From Streptomyces omiyaensis (GTDB lineage Bacteria > Actinomycetota > Actinomycetes > Streptomycetales > Streptomycetaceae), in NCBI RefSeq assembly GCF_014650895.1, contig NZ_BMVV01000031.1:18157-82156 (forward strand): DNA of 64,000 bases, given 5' to 3'. Under the pieces are notes generated by a model. It ran no database searches. It worked only from the letters and a program-made list of their open reading frames with translations, and had not been told where the DNA came from. Below are positions 54,124-63,194 of the stretch, piece after piece. Within the stretch, counting starts at the first letter, position 1. Every line of letters starts with the position of its first letter. A program made the translations under genes and the position numbers.

Positions 54124-54938
54124 ACACGGATCCCGCGTGCCGGGGTGCGAGGGCCGGCTGTCCGTCCGTGATCCCGTCGGGGGGTTCTCCGATCTGGATC
54201 ACGACGCGTTCGCGATCGCCCCGGAGACCGCCGCCGGAGTGGGCGACGATCCTCCGTCGCCGGCGTGTCGAGTTCGACTTCGTAGGCCCGGACCGAGCCA
54301 ACCGCTTGGACAGGCAGACCGGTTCCGTGCCGATCTCGTCCGCCGTGCCGCGCCGGGCACAGGCCGCGCCACCGTGGCGGACGACCCACGCAACGGCCGT
54401 GGTCCGTGGGGTACGGCGGCTGGGCACGGGGCACTCGACGGGCGCCCTGCAGCCGGGCGACGTACGCGGTCTTCCACCGGGCCACGGAGGAGTCGGCGCC
54501 TTCGGCGATCCCGATGAAGGGCCGCAGGCCCGCTTGCTCCGCCGGAGAGGTGGGTTTGCCGTCCGCCGCCGCTTACCCCACCGCCCGATCACCGTCTCTG
54601 GGTATGCGGAACGCAGCGGGATGGTTCCGCTCAGCGCATCGCAGGCGTCACCGGTGCGGGCGGGCCCCGCCGGACGCGACCCGGTGCCTTCTCCCTCAGC
54701 AGCCGGTCGGCGCACGCACCGGGATCGCCCTCCTCACCGCTACCGGTCACGACCGCTCTCGTCCTGCCCCCCCGCCGCCCACCTCACCGCCACGGGGGGA
54801 ACCGGCTCTGCTCCACCCGTGCGGTCCGGAGGCCGTGACCTCTTCCCGGACGTCTTCGGGACCGAGGTCGGCGATCGCTTCGCGCCATACGTCCCCGGCG
54901 CGGACTCCCCGTCCATCTCGTCGCCCCTCCGGCACGGT
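54124..54938. other. 815-bp region without a recognisable gene
   Basis: Several overlapping open frames exist on both strands, but none has a ribosome site, plausible composition or family match. No DosR-like box, RNA gene or strong hairpin was found. It is probably decayed DNA left by deletion. Confidence 0.4.
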
Positions 54939-55202
54939 CTACGGCTCTCCGCTCCGAAGAGCGCTCAGCCGCCTCCGGTACTCCTCCTCGTCGATCTCCC
55001 CGCGGGCCAATCGTTCTCCGAGGATCCGCTCCGGCTCCCTGGGGCCGTCCTGACGCGCAGGACGTTCCGCGGCCCGGTCCAGTACTCGGAAGATCAACAC
55101 GACGGCGGTGATCAGGAGCCCCCAGAAAAGGATCATTCCTGCCGACATGGCAAACCAGCCCCATCCGTTCATGCCGTCGCCGTTCCAGAACATCATGGCC
55201 AC
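54939..55202 (-). CDS. SHOCT-domain small membrane protein
   Basis: This 87-residue protein has one membrane helix (about 18-40, FAMSAGMILFWGLLITAVVL) and a C-terminal SHOCT motif (ERILGERLARGEIDEEEYRR). SHOCT peptides mediate oligomerisation. GTG at 55202 follows GGGAG; ATGs at 55196 and 55193 are alternatives. It is divergent from the ABC exporter and has paired boxes about 98 bp upstream. Confidence 0.8.
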   Translation of the reverse strand: MAMMFWNGDGMNGWGWFAMSAGMILFWGLLITAVVLIFRVLDRAAERPARQDGPREPERILGERLARGEIDEEEYRRRLSALRSGEP

Positions 55203-55299
55203 TCACGCTCCCGAAGGCCGGGCCGATCCCTGCCGGGCGGAACCTCGGCCGTTTCGACGTCCTCACCCTCACGGTGCGCCGCTCGTCGCTCCGCGCACA

Positions 55300-55334
55300 G
55301 GGCCGGTCAGTCCCTCGCGGAACCCAATCGGCCC
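55300..55334. promoter_or_regulatory. Paired DosR-like boxes facing the SHOCT gene
   Basis: GGGCCGGTCAGTCCC (55300-55314) and GAACCCAATCGGCCC (55320-55334) lie 20 bp apart. Confidence 0.45.
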
Positions 55335-55541
55335 TGGAGAAGGACAAGTGACCTCTGGAGCTGTCCCTCCGGCCCACCGGCAGGGCTGCGCACCGACGGG
55401 GCGAGCGACTCCGGGAGCACCACGCTCCGAAGCATCGGAAGAGCCCCTTCGCCGAGGGCGACACCCGACCGCGAACGATGCTGTTTCCGACCACGACCGG
55501 AACTCACGACGACCCTCGGATCGCGCGCCGGCTTCGTCACA

Positions 55542-55577
55542 GGGCCGGTCGGCCCCGGGTACGGGACCGGACGGCCG
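55542..55577. promoter_or_regulatory. Paired DosR-like boxes facing the ABC exporter
   Basis: GGGCCGGTCGGCCC (55542-55555) and GGACCGGACGGCCG (55564-55577) lie 22 bp apart. The second ends only 28 bp before the first ATG, so the mRNA may have little or no leader. Confidence 0.5.
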
Positions 55578-55605
55578 TGGCGGCCGGGCGCCTCCGGGAT
55601 CTCGA

Positions 55606-56352
<747 letters not shown>

Positions 56353-56354
56353 TC

Positions 56355-59291
56355 ATGTACCCGAACCTGCTCCTCCCCCTGCTCGTCGCACTGGCGCTCG
56401 CCCTCGCCGCCCTCGTCCTGGTCGCCGTCCGGCAGCCGGTGTCCCGCAGGCTGGCCTTCCGGCAGGTGGTCCGGCGACGTACCGAGGCCGCTCTGGTGAT
56501 CGGCGGATCGATGCTCGGCACGGCCATCGTGATCGGGGCCCTGGTCGTCGGCGACACCCTGGACTTCTCCGTGCGGCAGGAGGCGTACCGGACCCTGGGC
56601 CCGGTGGACGAGCGCGTCATCGCCCCGCCCGGCCCGGCCGGAGACACCGTCGCGGAACGGCTGGCGGCCCTGACCGGTGACCCGGACGTCGACGGAGTCC
56701 TGACCGTCCGGGCGGCGCAGGCGTCCGCCCTCAGCTCCACCGCGGGCCACCCGGCCGCCGAACCGCGGGTCCTGGCCTGGCAGATGGACTTCGCCGACGC
56801 CTCCCGCTTCGGTGCGCCGGGCGGCGACCCGGGCCTGGACGGGCCGAACCCCGAGCCCGGACAGGTCGTGGTCAACGAACCGCTGGCCCGGTCCCTGAAC
56901 GTACGCACCGGGGACCCGCTCATCCTGTACCTGTTCGGGACGCCCGGAACCTACCGGGTCGAACGCGTACTGCCGGAGCAGGGCCTCGCCGGTGTGGGTC
57001 TCGGAGGGCGACTGAACCGCAACGCGTTCCTGGCACCGGGGACCCTCGACGCCGCCGCCCGCGCGGCGGGCACGGAAGCCCGCTCGGTCACCTTCGTCTC
57101 GAACCGGGGCGGCGTCGAAGGCGGAAACGACCTGACCCCGCAGGCCACGGCCGACATCCGTGCCGCCTTGGGCCCCCTGGCCGAGCAGGCGGCGATCGAC
57201 ACGCCGAAGCAGACGGTGCTGCGGGACGCGAAGCAGGCCGGGGACTCTCTCGGCGCACTGTTCCTGATGATCGGGAGCTTCAGCATCATCGCGGGCGCCC
57301 TGCTCCTGGTGAACATCTTCGTGATGCTCGGCGAGGAGCGGAAGGCCCAGATGGGCATGGTGCGGGCGATCGGCATGAAACGCTCGCGGCTGGTCGGGTC
57401 CTTCACCCTCGAAGGGGCCGCCTACGCGCTGATGTCCGCGCTGCCGGGCGTCGGCATCGGGATCGCCGTCGGCTGGGGCGTCGCCGTGGTGGCCGCGGAG
57501 ATCTTCCAGGGCTGGTCGGTCGGCGGCAGCAGCATCCGGATCGCCTTCGACGTCACTCCCACGAGCGTCCTCAACGGACTCGCCCTGGGGCTGCTCATCG
57601 CCCTCGCCGCGATCCTGGCGACCAGCGTCCGCATCAGCAGGTTCAACATCATCGCCGCCATCCGCGACCGCCCCGCCTCACCCGGCCGGGGACCGCGCCG
57701 CCGGCGGGTGGCGGTCGCGACCTCCCTGGCCGTCCTGTGTGCGGTCGCGGCCGTCCCGGCGGCGGCGCGCAGCCAGCCGGACGCGACCTACCTCCTGCCC
57801 GCCCTCGCCCTCGCCCTCGCCGCCCCGGCCCTGCTGCTCGTCCTGCCGCGGCACACCGTCACCACCCTCCTCGCGGGCGCGGTTCTGGCCTGGACTCTCC
57901 TGGCTCCCGTGGTGCGCCCCGGGATCTTCGACACGCCTTCGATGTCCGTCTACGTCATCCAGGGCGCTCTCGCCGCGTTCTCCGCGGTGATCCTCGTCAG
58001 CGACAACCAGAAGTGGGTGCTCCGCCCCGTACGGCGGCTCCTTGAGCGGCCGTCCGAGTCGGGCCTGGCCGCACGGCTCGCCGTCGCCTACCCGCTGGCG
58101 AAGCGCTTCCGGACAGGCGCGACACTCGTGATGTACACCCTGATCGTGTTCGTGCTCGTCCTGCTCACGGAGATCTCCGGGATCCTGCGCGCGGGTGTCG
58201 ACGGAGTCGTCGACGACGCCACGGCGGGATACTCGCTCCGGCTCGACCACAACCCCCAGGTGGCGGGCGGCGACCTGGTCGACGAGCTGCGGAACAGCCC
58301 TTCCTCGTACGGGATCTCGGCCGTCACTCCCCTGCTGAACGCCACCGGCCGGGCCACCGACCCCGGGCACCGCGATCCCCGGCCTCTGGACGTCGCGGTC
58401 GTCGGCGTGCCGGACGGCGCGATCACGGGCATCACCTTCCGGGAACGGCTGCCCGGGCTCGCGACCGACCCCGCGGTCTGGGAGACGCTCGCCGCCGATC
58501 CCCGCTACGTCGTCCTCGACGGGTACTTCGGCAGCACGGGCGGCCCGGCCGGCGACTACTACGACCCCGGCGACACCCTCGTCGTCACCGACCCACGCAC
58601 CGGGCGCAGCGAACAGAAGGTCATCGCCGGCGTGCTCAGCAACGGCATGGTCTTCTACCCCGGCACCGGCGCGAGCTCCACCACGTACCCCGTGGTGATG
58701 AACGAGGGCGCGGCGCGCGAGCTCTTCGGCGCGCAGGCGCAGAACGCCTCCGCACTGGTGAGGACCGCTCCCGGAACCTCCCCCGACGACCTGGCGACCA
58801 GGCTGCAGGGCGAGCAGCTCTCGTCCAGCCTGGTCGCCACGCCCATCGAGTCGGAGATCCGCGAGCAGTTCGACTCCAGCACGGCCTTCTTCCGCCTCAT
58901 GCAGGGTTTCCTCGCCCTGGGACTGGGCGTGGGCATCACCGGGCTCGGCGTCGTCATGGTCCGCGCGGTGCGCGAACGCCGGCGCACCATCGGCATCCTG
59001 CGCGCCCTCGGCTTCCGGGCCCGGACCGTTCAGCGGTCCTTCCTCTGGGAGAGCGCCTTCGTCGCGGTCGAGGGAATCGTCCTCGGCTGCCTGCTGGGCG
59101 TGCTGACGACGTGGCTCATGTACCGGAACAGCGCCGCGTTCGCGGGCCTCGAAGGAGGCTTCCCCATCGAGTGGGCCGGCATCGGCGCACTGGGCGCGGC
59201 CACCTTCACCGCGTCGCTCCTGGCCACACTGGGCCCGGCCCGCCGAGCGGCCGCCATCCGCCCGGCCCGCGCGGTCCGCGTGACGGACTGA
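56355..59291 (+). CDS. FtsX/MacB-type ABC permease, double-repeat
   Basis: This 978-residue membrane protein has two FtsX units. The first membrane helix lies at about 5-25, a large extracytoplasmic domain at about 60-300, and three helices at about 305-430. A central four-helix region and a second external domain follow, then three C-terminal helices ending PARRAAAIRPARAVRVTD. Conserved FtsX patterns EERKAQMGMVRAIGMKRSRL and RERRRTIGILRALGFRARTV mark both repeats. This type usually exports peptides, lipoproteins or lipids, or acts mechanically. It is coupled to the ATPase gene and may be the membrane output of the dormancy cluster. Confidence 0.88.
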   Translation: MYPNLLLPLLVALALALAALVLVAVRQPVSRRLAFRQVVRRRTEAALVIGGSMLGTAIVIGALVVGDTLDFSVRQEAYRTLGPVDERVIAPPGPAGDTVAERLAALTGDPDVDGVLTVRAAQASALSSTAGHPAAEPRVLAWQMDFADASRFGAPGGDPGLDGPNPEPGQVVVNEPLARSLNVRTGDPLILYLFGTPGTYRVERVLPEQGLAGVGLGGRLNRNAFLAPGTLDAAARAAGTEARSVTFVSNRGGVEGGNDLTPQATADIRAALGPLAEQAAIDTPKQTVLRDAKQAGDSLGALFLMIGSFSIIAGALLLVNIFVMLGEERKAQMGMVRAIGMKRSRLVGSFTLEGAAYALMSALPGVGIGIAVGWGVAVVAAEIFQGWSVGGSSIRIAFDVTPTSVLNGLALGLLIALAAILATSVRISRFNIIAAIRDRPASPGRGPRRRRVAVATSLAVLCAVAAVPAAARSQPDATYLLPALALALAAPALLLVLPRHTVTTLLAGAVLAWTLLAPVVRPGIFDTPSMSVYVIQGALAAFSAVILVSDNQKWVLRPVRRLLERPSESGLAARLAVAYPLAKRFRTGATLVMYTLIVFVLVLLTEISGILRAGVDGVVDDATAGYSLRLDHNPQVAGGDLVDELRNSPSSYGISAVTPLLNATGRATDPGHRDPRPLDVAVVGVPDGAITGITFRERLPGLATDPAVWETLAADPRYVVLDGYFGSTGGPAGDYYDPGDTLVVTDPRTGRSEQKVIAGVLSNGMVFYPGTGASSTTYPVVMNEGAARELFGAQAQNASALVRTAPGTSPDDLATRLQGEQLSSSLVATPIESEIREQFDSSTAFFRLMQGFLALGLGVGITGLGVVMVRAVRERRRTIGILRALGFRARTVQRSFLWESAFVAVEGIVLGCLLGVLTTWLMYRNSAAFAGLEGGFPIEWAGIGALGAATFTASLLATLGPARRAAAIRPARAVRVTD

Positions 59292-59668
59292 CCCCACGAA
59301 CGGCCGGGCGGAGCCAAAACCTCTGGATAATCCCTGTTTCGACCTGCCAACCCCGACCTTGCCTACCGGGCAGGCTCGTCACCAGTGCCGCCGAAGGTCC
59401 CGTCACGCACCTCCGACCTGACGCGCTCTGCGACCGACGCGGGTCATCATTCCCGGGGAGGGCCGTCCTCGTCTGTACGGCGCTCCCGCACCCGACGGCC
59501 CCGCAGTACTCCCTGCGTTGGCGAACGTGGGCCATCACCGAGATCCGGACCATTGCCGGACCGCGACGCCGATCGGCCACCCGCGTCGGTCGTCTTGACC
59601 GGTCAGGCAGCCTGCGCTTCCCATACCACCAGCAGACGAAGAACCTACTGTTCTTCCGAAGCCGGAAA
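59292..59668. other. 377-bp region at the junction with the mobile scar
   Basis: No gene was identified. CCTGCC near 59344 and GGGCAGG near 59368 are weakly inverted. Integrases often adjoin their attachment site, but no tRNA sequence is visible, so the attachment site stays unassigned. Confidence 0.3.
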
Positions 59669-60816
59669 TCAGGCAGCTTCCCAGAGGCCGGCGTCGAGGA
59701 TCCGGGCGGCCTTGGTGATGCTGTCCGGCATCAGGTGCCGGTAGGTCCGGTACGTCTCCTCGATGGACTCGTGCCCCATCCACTCCGCGACGTCGGTGAT
59801 GGGGATGCCGTTCCCGAGCGCATTCGAGGCGAAATAGCGCCGGAAGCCGTACATCCCGACCCCTTCCTCCGGCGGCAGGTCTTTGAAGAGCTTCTTCACG
59901 CGCCGCCGCTCCATGCCCTCGGTGAAGTAGCCGCCCGGGCCGCGCAGCAGGTAGCCGCCCTTCGTGGTGCCGTGCCTGGCCTCGTACCGCTCGATCGCCT
60001 CCCGCACCGACCGCGGCAACGGCACCTCCCGGAACTCCCCCGCCTTGCGGTGCTTCAGCTTCGCCGGCCTCAACGTGTTGGAGTGGATCTGCTCGCGCAC
60101 CCGGTACACGTCCTGGGCCACGACATTGTTGACGTTCGCGGCCCGCGCCTCACCGTTTCGCAGACCGCATCCCGCCATCATGACAATCTCCAGCGCCAGG
60201 TCCTCGTCGGCGACGGTCAGTGCTTTCGTCACGTAGGCGAGGGACGGGATGACCACCTGCTCACGCACGTACTCCGGCTCCTGCACCCCCTTCACCGGAT
60301 CGTCGACCATGGCTCCCTTGGCGTACGCGTCCGAAGGATCGTCTTCAGAACCCGGAATATGTTCACCTGGTTCCCCCGGCCCACCCCGTCGCCCTCCATC
60401 TCGTCCAGGAACCGCTCGACCACCATCGGCGTGACCGAGTTCAGCTTCCGCGCCCCCAGACGGGGGACGATATGCACGTTGATCGAGCTGTCGACGTGCT
60501 CCCCCGTGGAGTAGTCCGTCATCCGGCGCTGCCGGGGCCGCCACTGCTTCGCGTACTCCTCGACCGTCAGCTGACCCAGCTCCCGGCGGGCCGCCGCCAC
60601 CGACGGCGCCGTGGTCTTCTTCTCCGCGTACAGCTGCGTGAGGCGTTCGATCGTGTCGTCCTGCGTGCCGTAGCCGGATTCCTCGCGCTGCTTGCCCAGC
60701 GCGTCGCGGAAGCGGATCGAGTACGGGCGAGGGCAGCGGGTGGGCTTCGCGCAGTCGCAGTCCTTGAAGGAGGAACCCATGCCGCGGGCGAGCTGTCGGG
60801 CCATGTCACGCACCAT
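59669..60816 (-). pseudogene. Tyrosine-recombinase integrase, broken by frameshift
   Basis: The N-terminal half (60816 to about 60331) gives an integrase start with a Cys-rich lead (FKDCDCAKPTRC) and a SAM-like DNA-binding region ending IFRVLKTILR. The catalytic half continues in another frame from DAYAKGAMVDDPVKG to 59669. Losing one G near 60331 (CTTCGGAC for CTTCGGGAC) explains the shift. Catalytic features are GCGLRNGEARA (Arg), YGFRRYFASNAL (the HxxR position, here Tyr-Gly-Phe-Arg), GHESIEETYRTYRHL (His and nucleophile Tyr). The His-to-Tyr change is unusual. A sequencing error could mimic the frameshift. Confidence 0.75.
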
Positions 60817-60861
60817 CCGTTCCGGCCCAAGAACCTGCTCAGGCGCCGCACTGTCAGTCGA

Positions 60862-60913
60862 AGGTCAGCAAGCAAGAACACGTCCGGGACGCATGCTGAC
60901 CGTTTGCTGACCT
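60862..60913. repeat. Inverted repeat upstream of the integrase
   Basis: AGGTCAGCAA (60862-60871) and TTGCTGACCT (60904-60913) are perfect inverted copies. An extra GCTGACC occurs directly before the second arm. Its position just upstream of an integrase gene fits arm-type integrase sites or a terminator. Confidence 0.45.
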
Positions 60914-60999
60914 GAGGGGGGCACATGATGCCCCTGACCTGCGGCGACGCCAAATAGTCAGATCTTGGAGTTGATCATGGTGCGCAGCATGTTGAACTC

Positions 61000-61020
61000 C
61001 TAGGACTTGTCCGGGCGATC
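61000..61020. repeat. Left terminal inverted repeat of the IS element
   Basis: Reads CTAGGACTTGTCCGGGCGAT plus C. It includes part of the transposase stop codon. Confidence 0.7.
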
Positions 61021-61950
61021 ACGTGCGGAGCCAGATGGTGAGGGCTGCGGCGGTTGCGGTGCCGAGGTAGACGTACCGGCGCTTGTCGTAGCGGGTGGCC
61101 ACGGCTCGGTGCTGCTTGAGCCGGTTGATGGCCCGTTCGACGGTGTTGCGTTTCTTGTACCGCTCTTCGTCGAACCCGGGTGGCCGGCCGCCGTGTGAGC
61201 CTTTGCGGAGCCGGGCGGCCTGGCTGTCGGATTTCTCCGGGATGGTGTGCCTGATGCCCCGGCGCCGCAGGTACTCGCGGCAGGGTCGGTTGCTGTAGGC
61301 CTTGTCGGCGGCGACACTGTCGGGCTTCTTGCGGGGCCTGCCCGGCCCGTTCTTCGGGACCCGGATCTTCTCCAGGACCGGCTTGAACTGGGTGCAGTCA
61401 GCCCGCTGACCTGGCGTAACGATCAGGGACAGCGGGCGGCAGCGGCCATCCGCGCTCAGGTGGAGCTTGGTGGTGAAGCCGCCGCGCGAGCGGCCCAGGC
61501 CCTCAACTCCCGCACCACCTCCACCAGGCGGGCGTGCAGGCTCTGCCACGGCGTTTCGTCCTGATGTTCTGGCTCTTCGGCCCCCTTTGAGGCGGGGGCG
61601 GGCGGTGGGTCGGTGCGGGCACCCGCCGCATGCTGATGCGCCCGCACGATGGTCGAGTCGACGGAGACGTCCCAGTCGATCTCCCCGGCCGCATCGGCCG
61701 CGGCCTGGACCTGTTGGAGCAGACGCTCCCAGGTTCCGTCGGCCGACCACAGCCGGTGCCGTTCGTAGACCGTCTTCCATGGCCCGAACCGTTCGGGCAG
61801 GTCACGCCACTGCACGCCGGTCCGCACCCGGTGCAGGATCCCGTCGATCACCTGCCGGTGGTCCCGCCACCGGCCACAACGCCTGTTGCTGACCGGCAGG
61901 AACGGCCGCAGCCGTTCCCACTCCGCATCACTGAGATCACCCCGCCCCAT
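61019..61950 (-). pseudogene. IS5-family transposase in two frames
   Basis: The first frame (61950 to about 61495) has DLSDAEWERLRPFLP and the catalytic Asp in WDVSVDSTIVRAHQ. The second frame (to 61019) has GLGRSRGGFTTKLHL, then the Asp in SVAADKAYSNR and the Glu in KKRNTVERAINRLKQHR. Together they give a complete DDE enzyme. The switch lies at about 61490-61515 and would need a +1 (or -2) shift. Related IS elements use programmed frameshifting, so the gene may still be active; no A-rich slippery site is visible. Confidence 0.8.
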
Positions 61951-62006
61951 GACAGGAAGAACGACCCGGACAGGCGGCAGTCACAAGATCACACGAACCC
62001 TGATCC

Positions 62007-62480
62007 CTACTCCGCGACGAAGGGTGCGTATCCGGCCGGGACCTCGCTCACCTGAAGGTCCGAGAAGAGCAAGGTCAGGTTGTGCGCGTTGGTTTCGATG
62101 CGCACCTCGTGAAAGTCGATCCCGAGGGCCTTCGACCAGCGGCGGGTCGCCTCGGACTCAGGAAGGAGTTTGGCTCCCGGGTACAGGTCGTGCCACTTCA
62201 CGCCCCAGACGTATCCGTCGAGGTCGACACCGGATTCGTGGTCGATGAGCCGGTCGTCCAAGGAGACCCGCCAGGTCTCCGCCGGCACCGACGTCTCACA
62301 CCGAGCCTCAACGCAGTACCGGAAGAGATACCGCAGGTGGGACGGCACGATGCCAGCACGGGGATCAGCCGTCGCGTAGACGATGACCTCGTAGTCGCGC
62401 ATGTAGTTGGTGTATCCGTGGTGCACGACAGCGTGATCGAAGGTCTCGTCCAGCATCTGCTCAAGTACGGCCGTATCCAT
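62007..62480 (-). CDS. YxiG-like protein, passenger in the IS element
   Basis: This 157-residue soluble protein begins MDTAVLEQMLDETFDHAVVH. Its patterns, GYTNYMRDYEVIVYATADP, YLFRYCVEARCETSV, GYVWGVKWHDLYPGAK and IETNAHNLTLLFSDL, match YxiG-like proteins known from Bacillus subtilis. Function is unknown; yxi genes neighbour toxin and immunity genes, so an immunity or toxin-related role is only a guess. It is intact, lies inside the inverted repeats and runs in the same direction as the transposase. Confidence 0.7.
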   Translation of the reverse strand: MDTAVLEQMLDETFDHAVVHHGYTNYMRDYEVIVYATADPRAGIVPSHLRYLFRYCVEARCETSVPAETWRVSLDDRLIDHESGVDLDGYVWGVKWHDLYPGAKLLPESEATRRWSKALGIDFHEVRIETNAHNLTLLFSDLQVSEVPAGYAPFVAE

Positions 62481-62552
62481 GCCGCCCTTCTACCTCACTC
62501 GGCGAGACCTCCGATAGCGAGATCCACGGGTGTTGGGCGCCGTTGCCTCAGA

Positions 62553-62573
62553 GATCGCCCGGACAGGTCCTAG
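62553..62573. repeat. Right terminal inverted repeat of the IS element
   Basis: Reverse complement differs from the left repeat at one base (CTAGGACCTG instead of CTAGGACTTG). Confidence 0.7.
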
Positions 62574-62806
62574 AAGGCGGCTCCCTGCCTGCTTCGCGCA
62601 GGTCAAGGGCGGTCTCGACTGTACACCGGCAGGTGCCGGACGATGTTTGTGAGGAACATCGCTCCGCCTAGGCGATACGGGCCCCACCTGGGCTTTCACG
62701 CCGTCACAGGCAGCTGTTCGGGCAATTCTCCGGGAACATGCTGCGGCTCACGCTGACCGAATGTCGACTCACCTGATGAAACGTCAAACGAACGAGGGGC
62801 AGCCAC
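62574..62806. other. Non-coding stretch right of the IS element
   Basis: A small hairpin CCTGC-TTCGC-GCAGG lies near 62587-62601. No gene is visible. Together with the remnant at 62807, the region between the IS and the ABC lipoprotein gene spans 620 bp. Confidence 0.35.
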
Positions 62807-62985
62807 TTACCCGACGGCGTCGATCTTGCCGTCACGGACGGCGTTCGGTTCGGCCATCGGTTGCGGGGCGAACAAGCGCCGGTCCGGCCCGCAAGCCCCA
62901 CGCTCGGGGTTCCACTCCGAGACGACGGCCTCGGCCTTGTGGCCCTCCGACGTGATGCGGTACGGGCCGGAGCCGGAATTGCCTG
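62807..62985 (-). pseudogene. C-terminal remnant of an unidentified gene
   Basis: A leftward frame gives GSGPYRITSEGHKAEAVVSE then WNPERGACGPDRRLF and PNAVRDGKIDAVG, followed by a stop. It looks like the real C-terminus of a protein, but no start or upstream similarity is seen beyond about 62985, where it meets the promoter of the next gene. Family not recognised. Confidence 0.4.
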
Positions 62986-63059
62986 GGCCGACAAGGGGCT
63001 GAGGGGAGATGGGCGTCGTTCTGGCAGTTGACGCCCCTCCCGGGCGGTGTAACCATCGA

Positions 63060-63100
63060 GCCGCTGATGATTGCGTAAACATTCTCTGTCGCGCTTTCCC
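63060..63100 (+). promoter_or_regulatory. Possible promoter/operator of the sugar ABC gene
   Basis: An AT-richer segment, GATGATTGCGTAAACATTCT, lies about 95-125 bp before the start. It resembles operators of LacI-type sugar repressors only loosely. Confidence 0.25.
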
Positions 63101-63194
63101 GGGCCGGGTATCTGGCCGACCGTGCAGCCATGCCCTCGGTGCGGGCGCAGCCACTCCCTCCGGCCCCTCCGGCCTCATCGATCAGGAGCAAACT

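Larger units (their letters stand above)
55203..55605. other. 403-bp divergent intergenic region with two operator pairs
   Basis: No gene is visible. The region contains the two paired DosR-like sites listed separately, one close to each divergent gene, so it is probably all regulatory. Confidence 0.5.
61000..62573 (-). mobile_element. IS5-type insertion element with a passenger gene
   Basis: Left end 61000-61020 and right end 62553-62573 are inverted repeats identical at 20 of 21 positions, beginning CTAGGAC and containing TGTCCGGGCGATC. The 1574-bp unit holds a transposase and a YxiG-like gene, both leftward. CTAG at each tip is palindromic and could be the target duplication. An imperfect end-like sequence at about 61959-61980 might be an older right end of a shorter, standard IS. 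Confidence 0.65.

Noticed and set aside
54406..55053. 216-codon rightward open frame in the gene-poor region
   Set aside because: Runs into the SHOCT gene antisense, lacks a ribosome site and resembles no family.
59292..59668. Search for a tRNA attachment site next to the integrase
   Set aside because: No cloverleaf or CCA-ended tRNA 3' half could be recognised.
61956..61984. Sequence resembling an IS end just after the transposase start
   Set aside because: It matches the left end only in the TGTCCGGG core, while the end at 62553-62573 matches at 20 of 21 positions.
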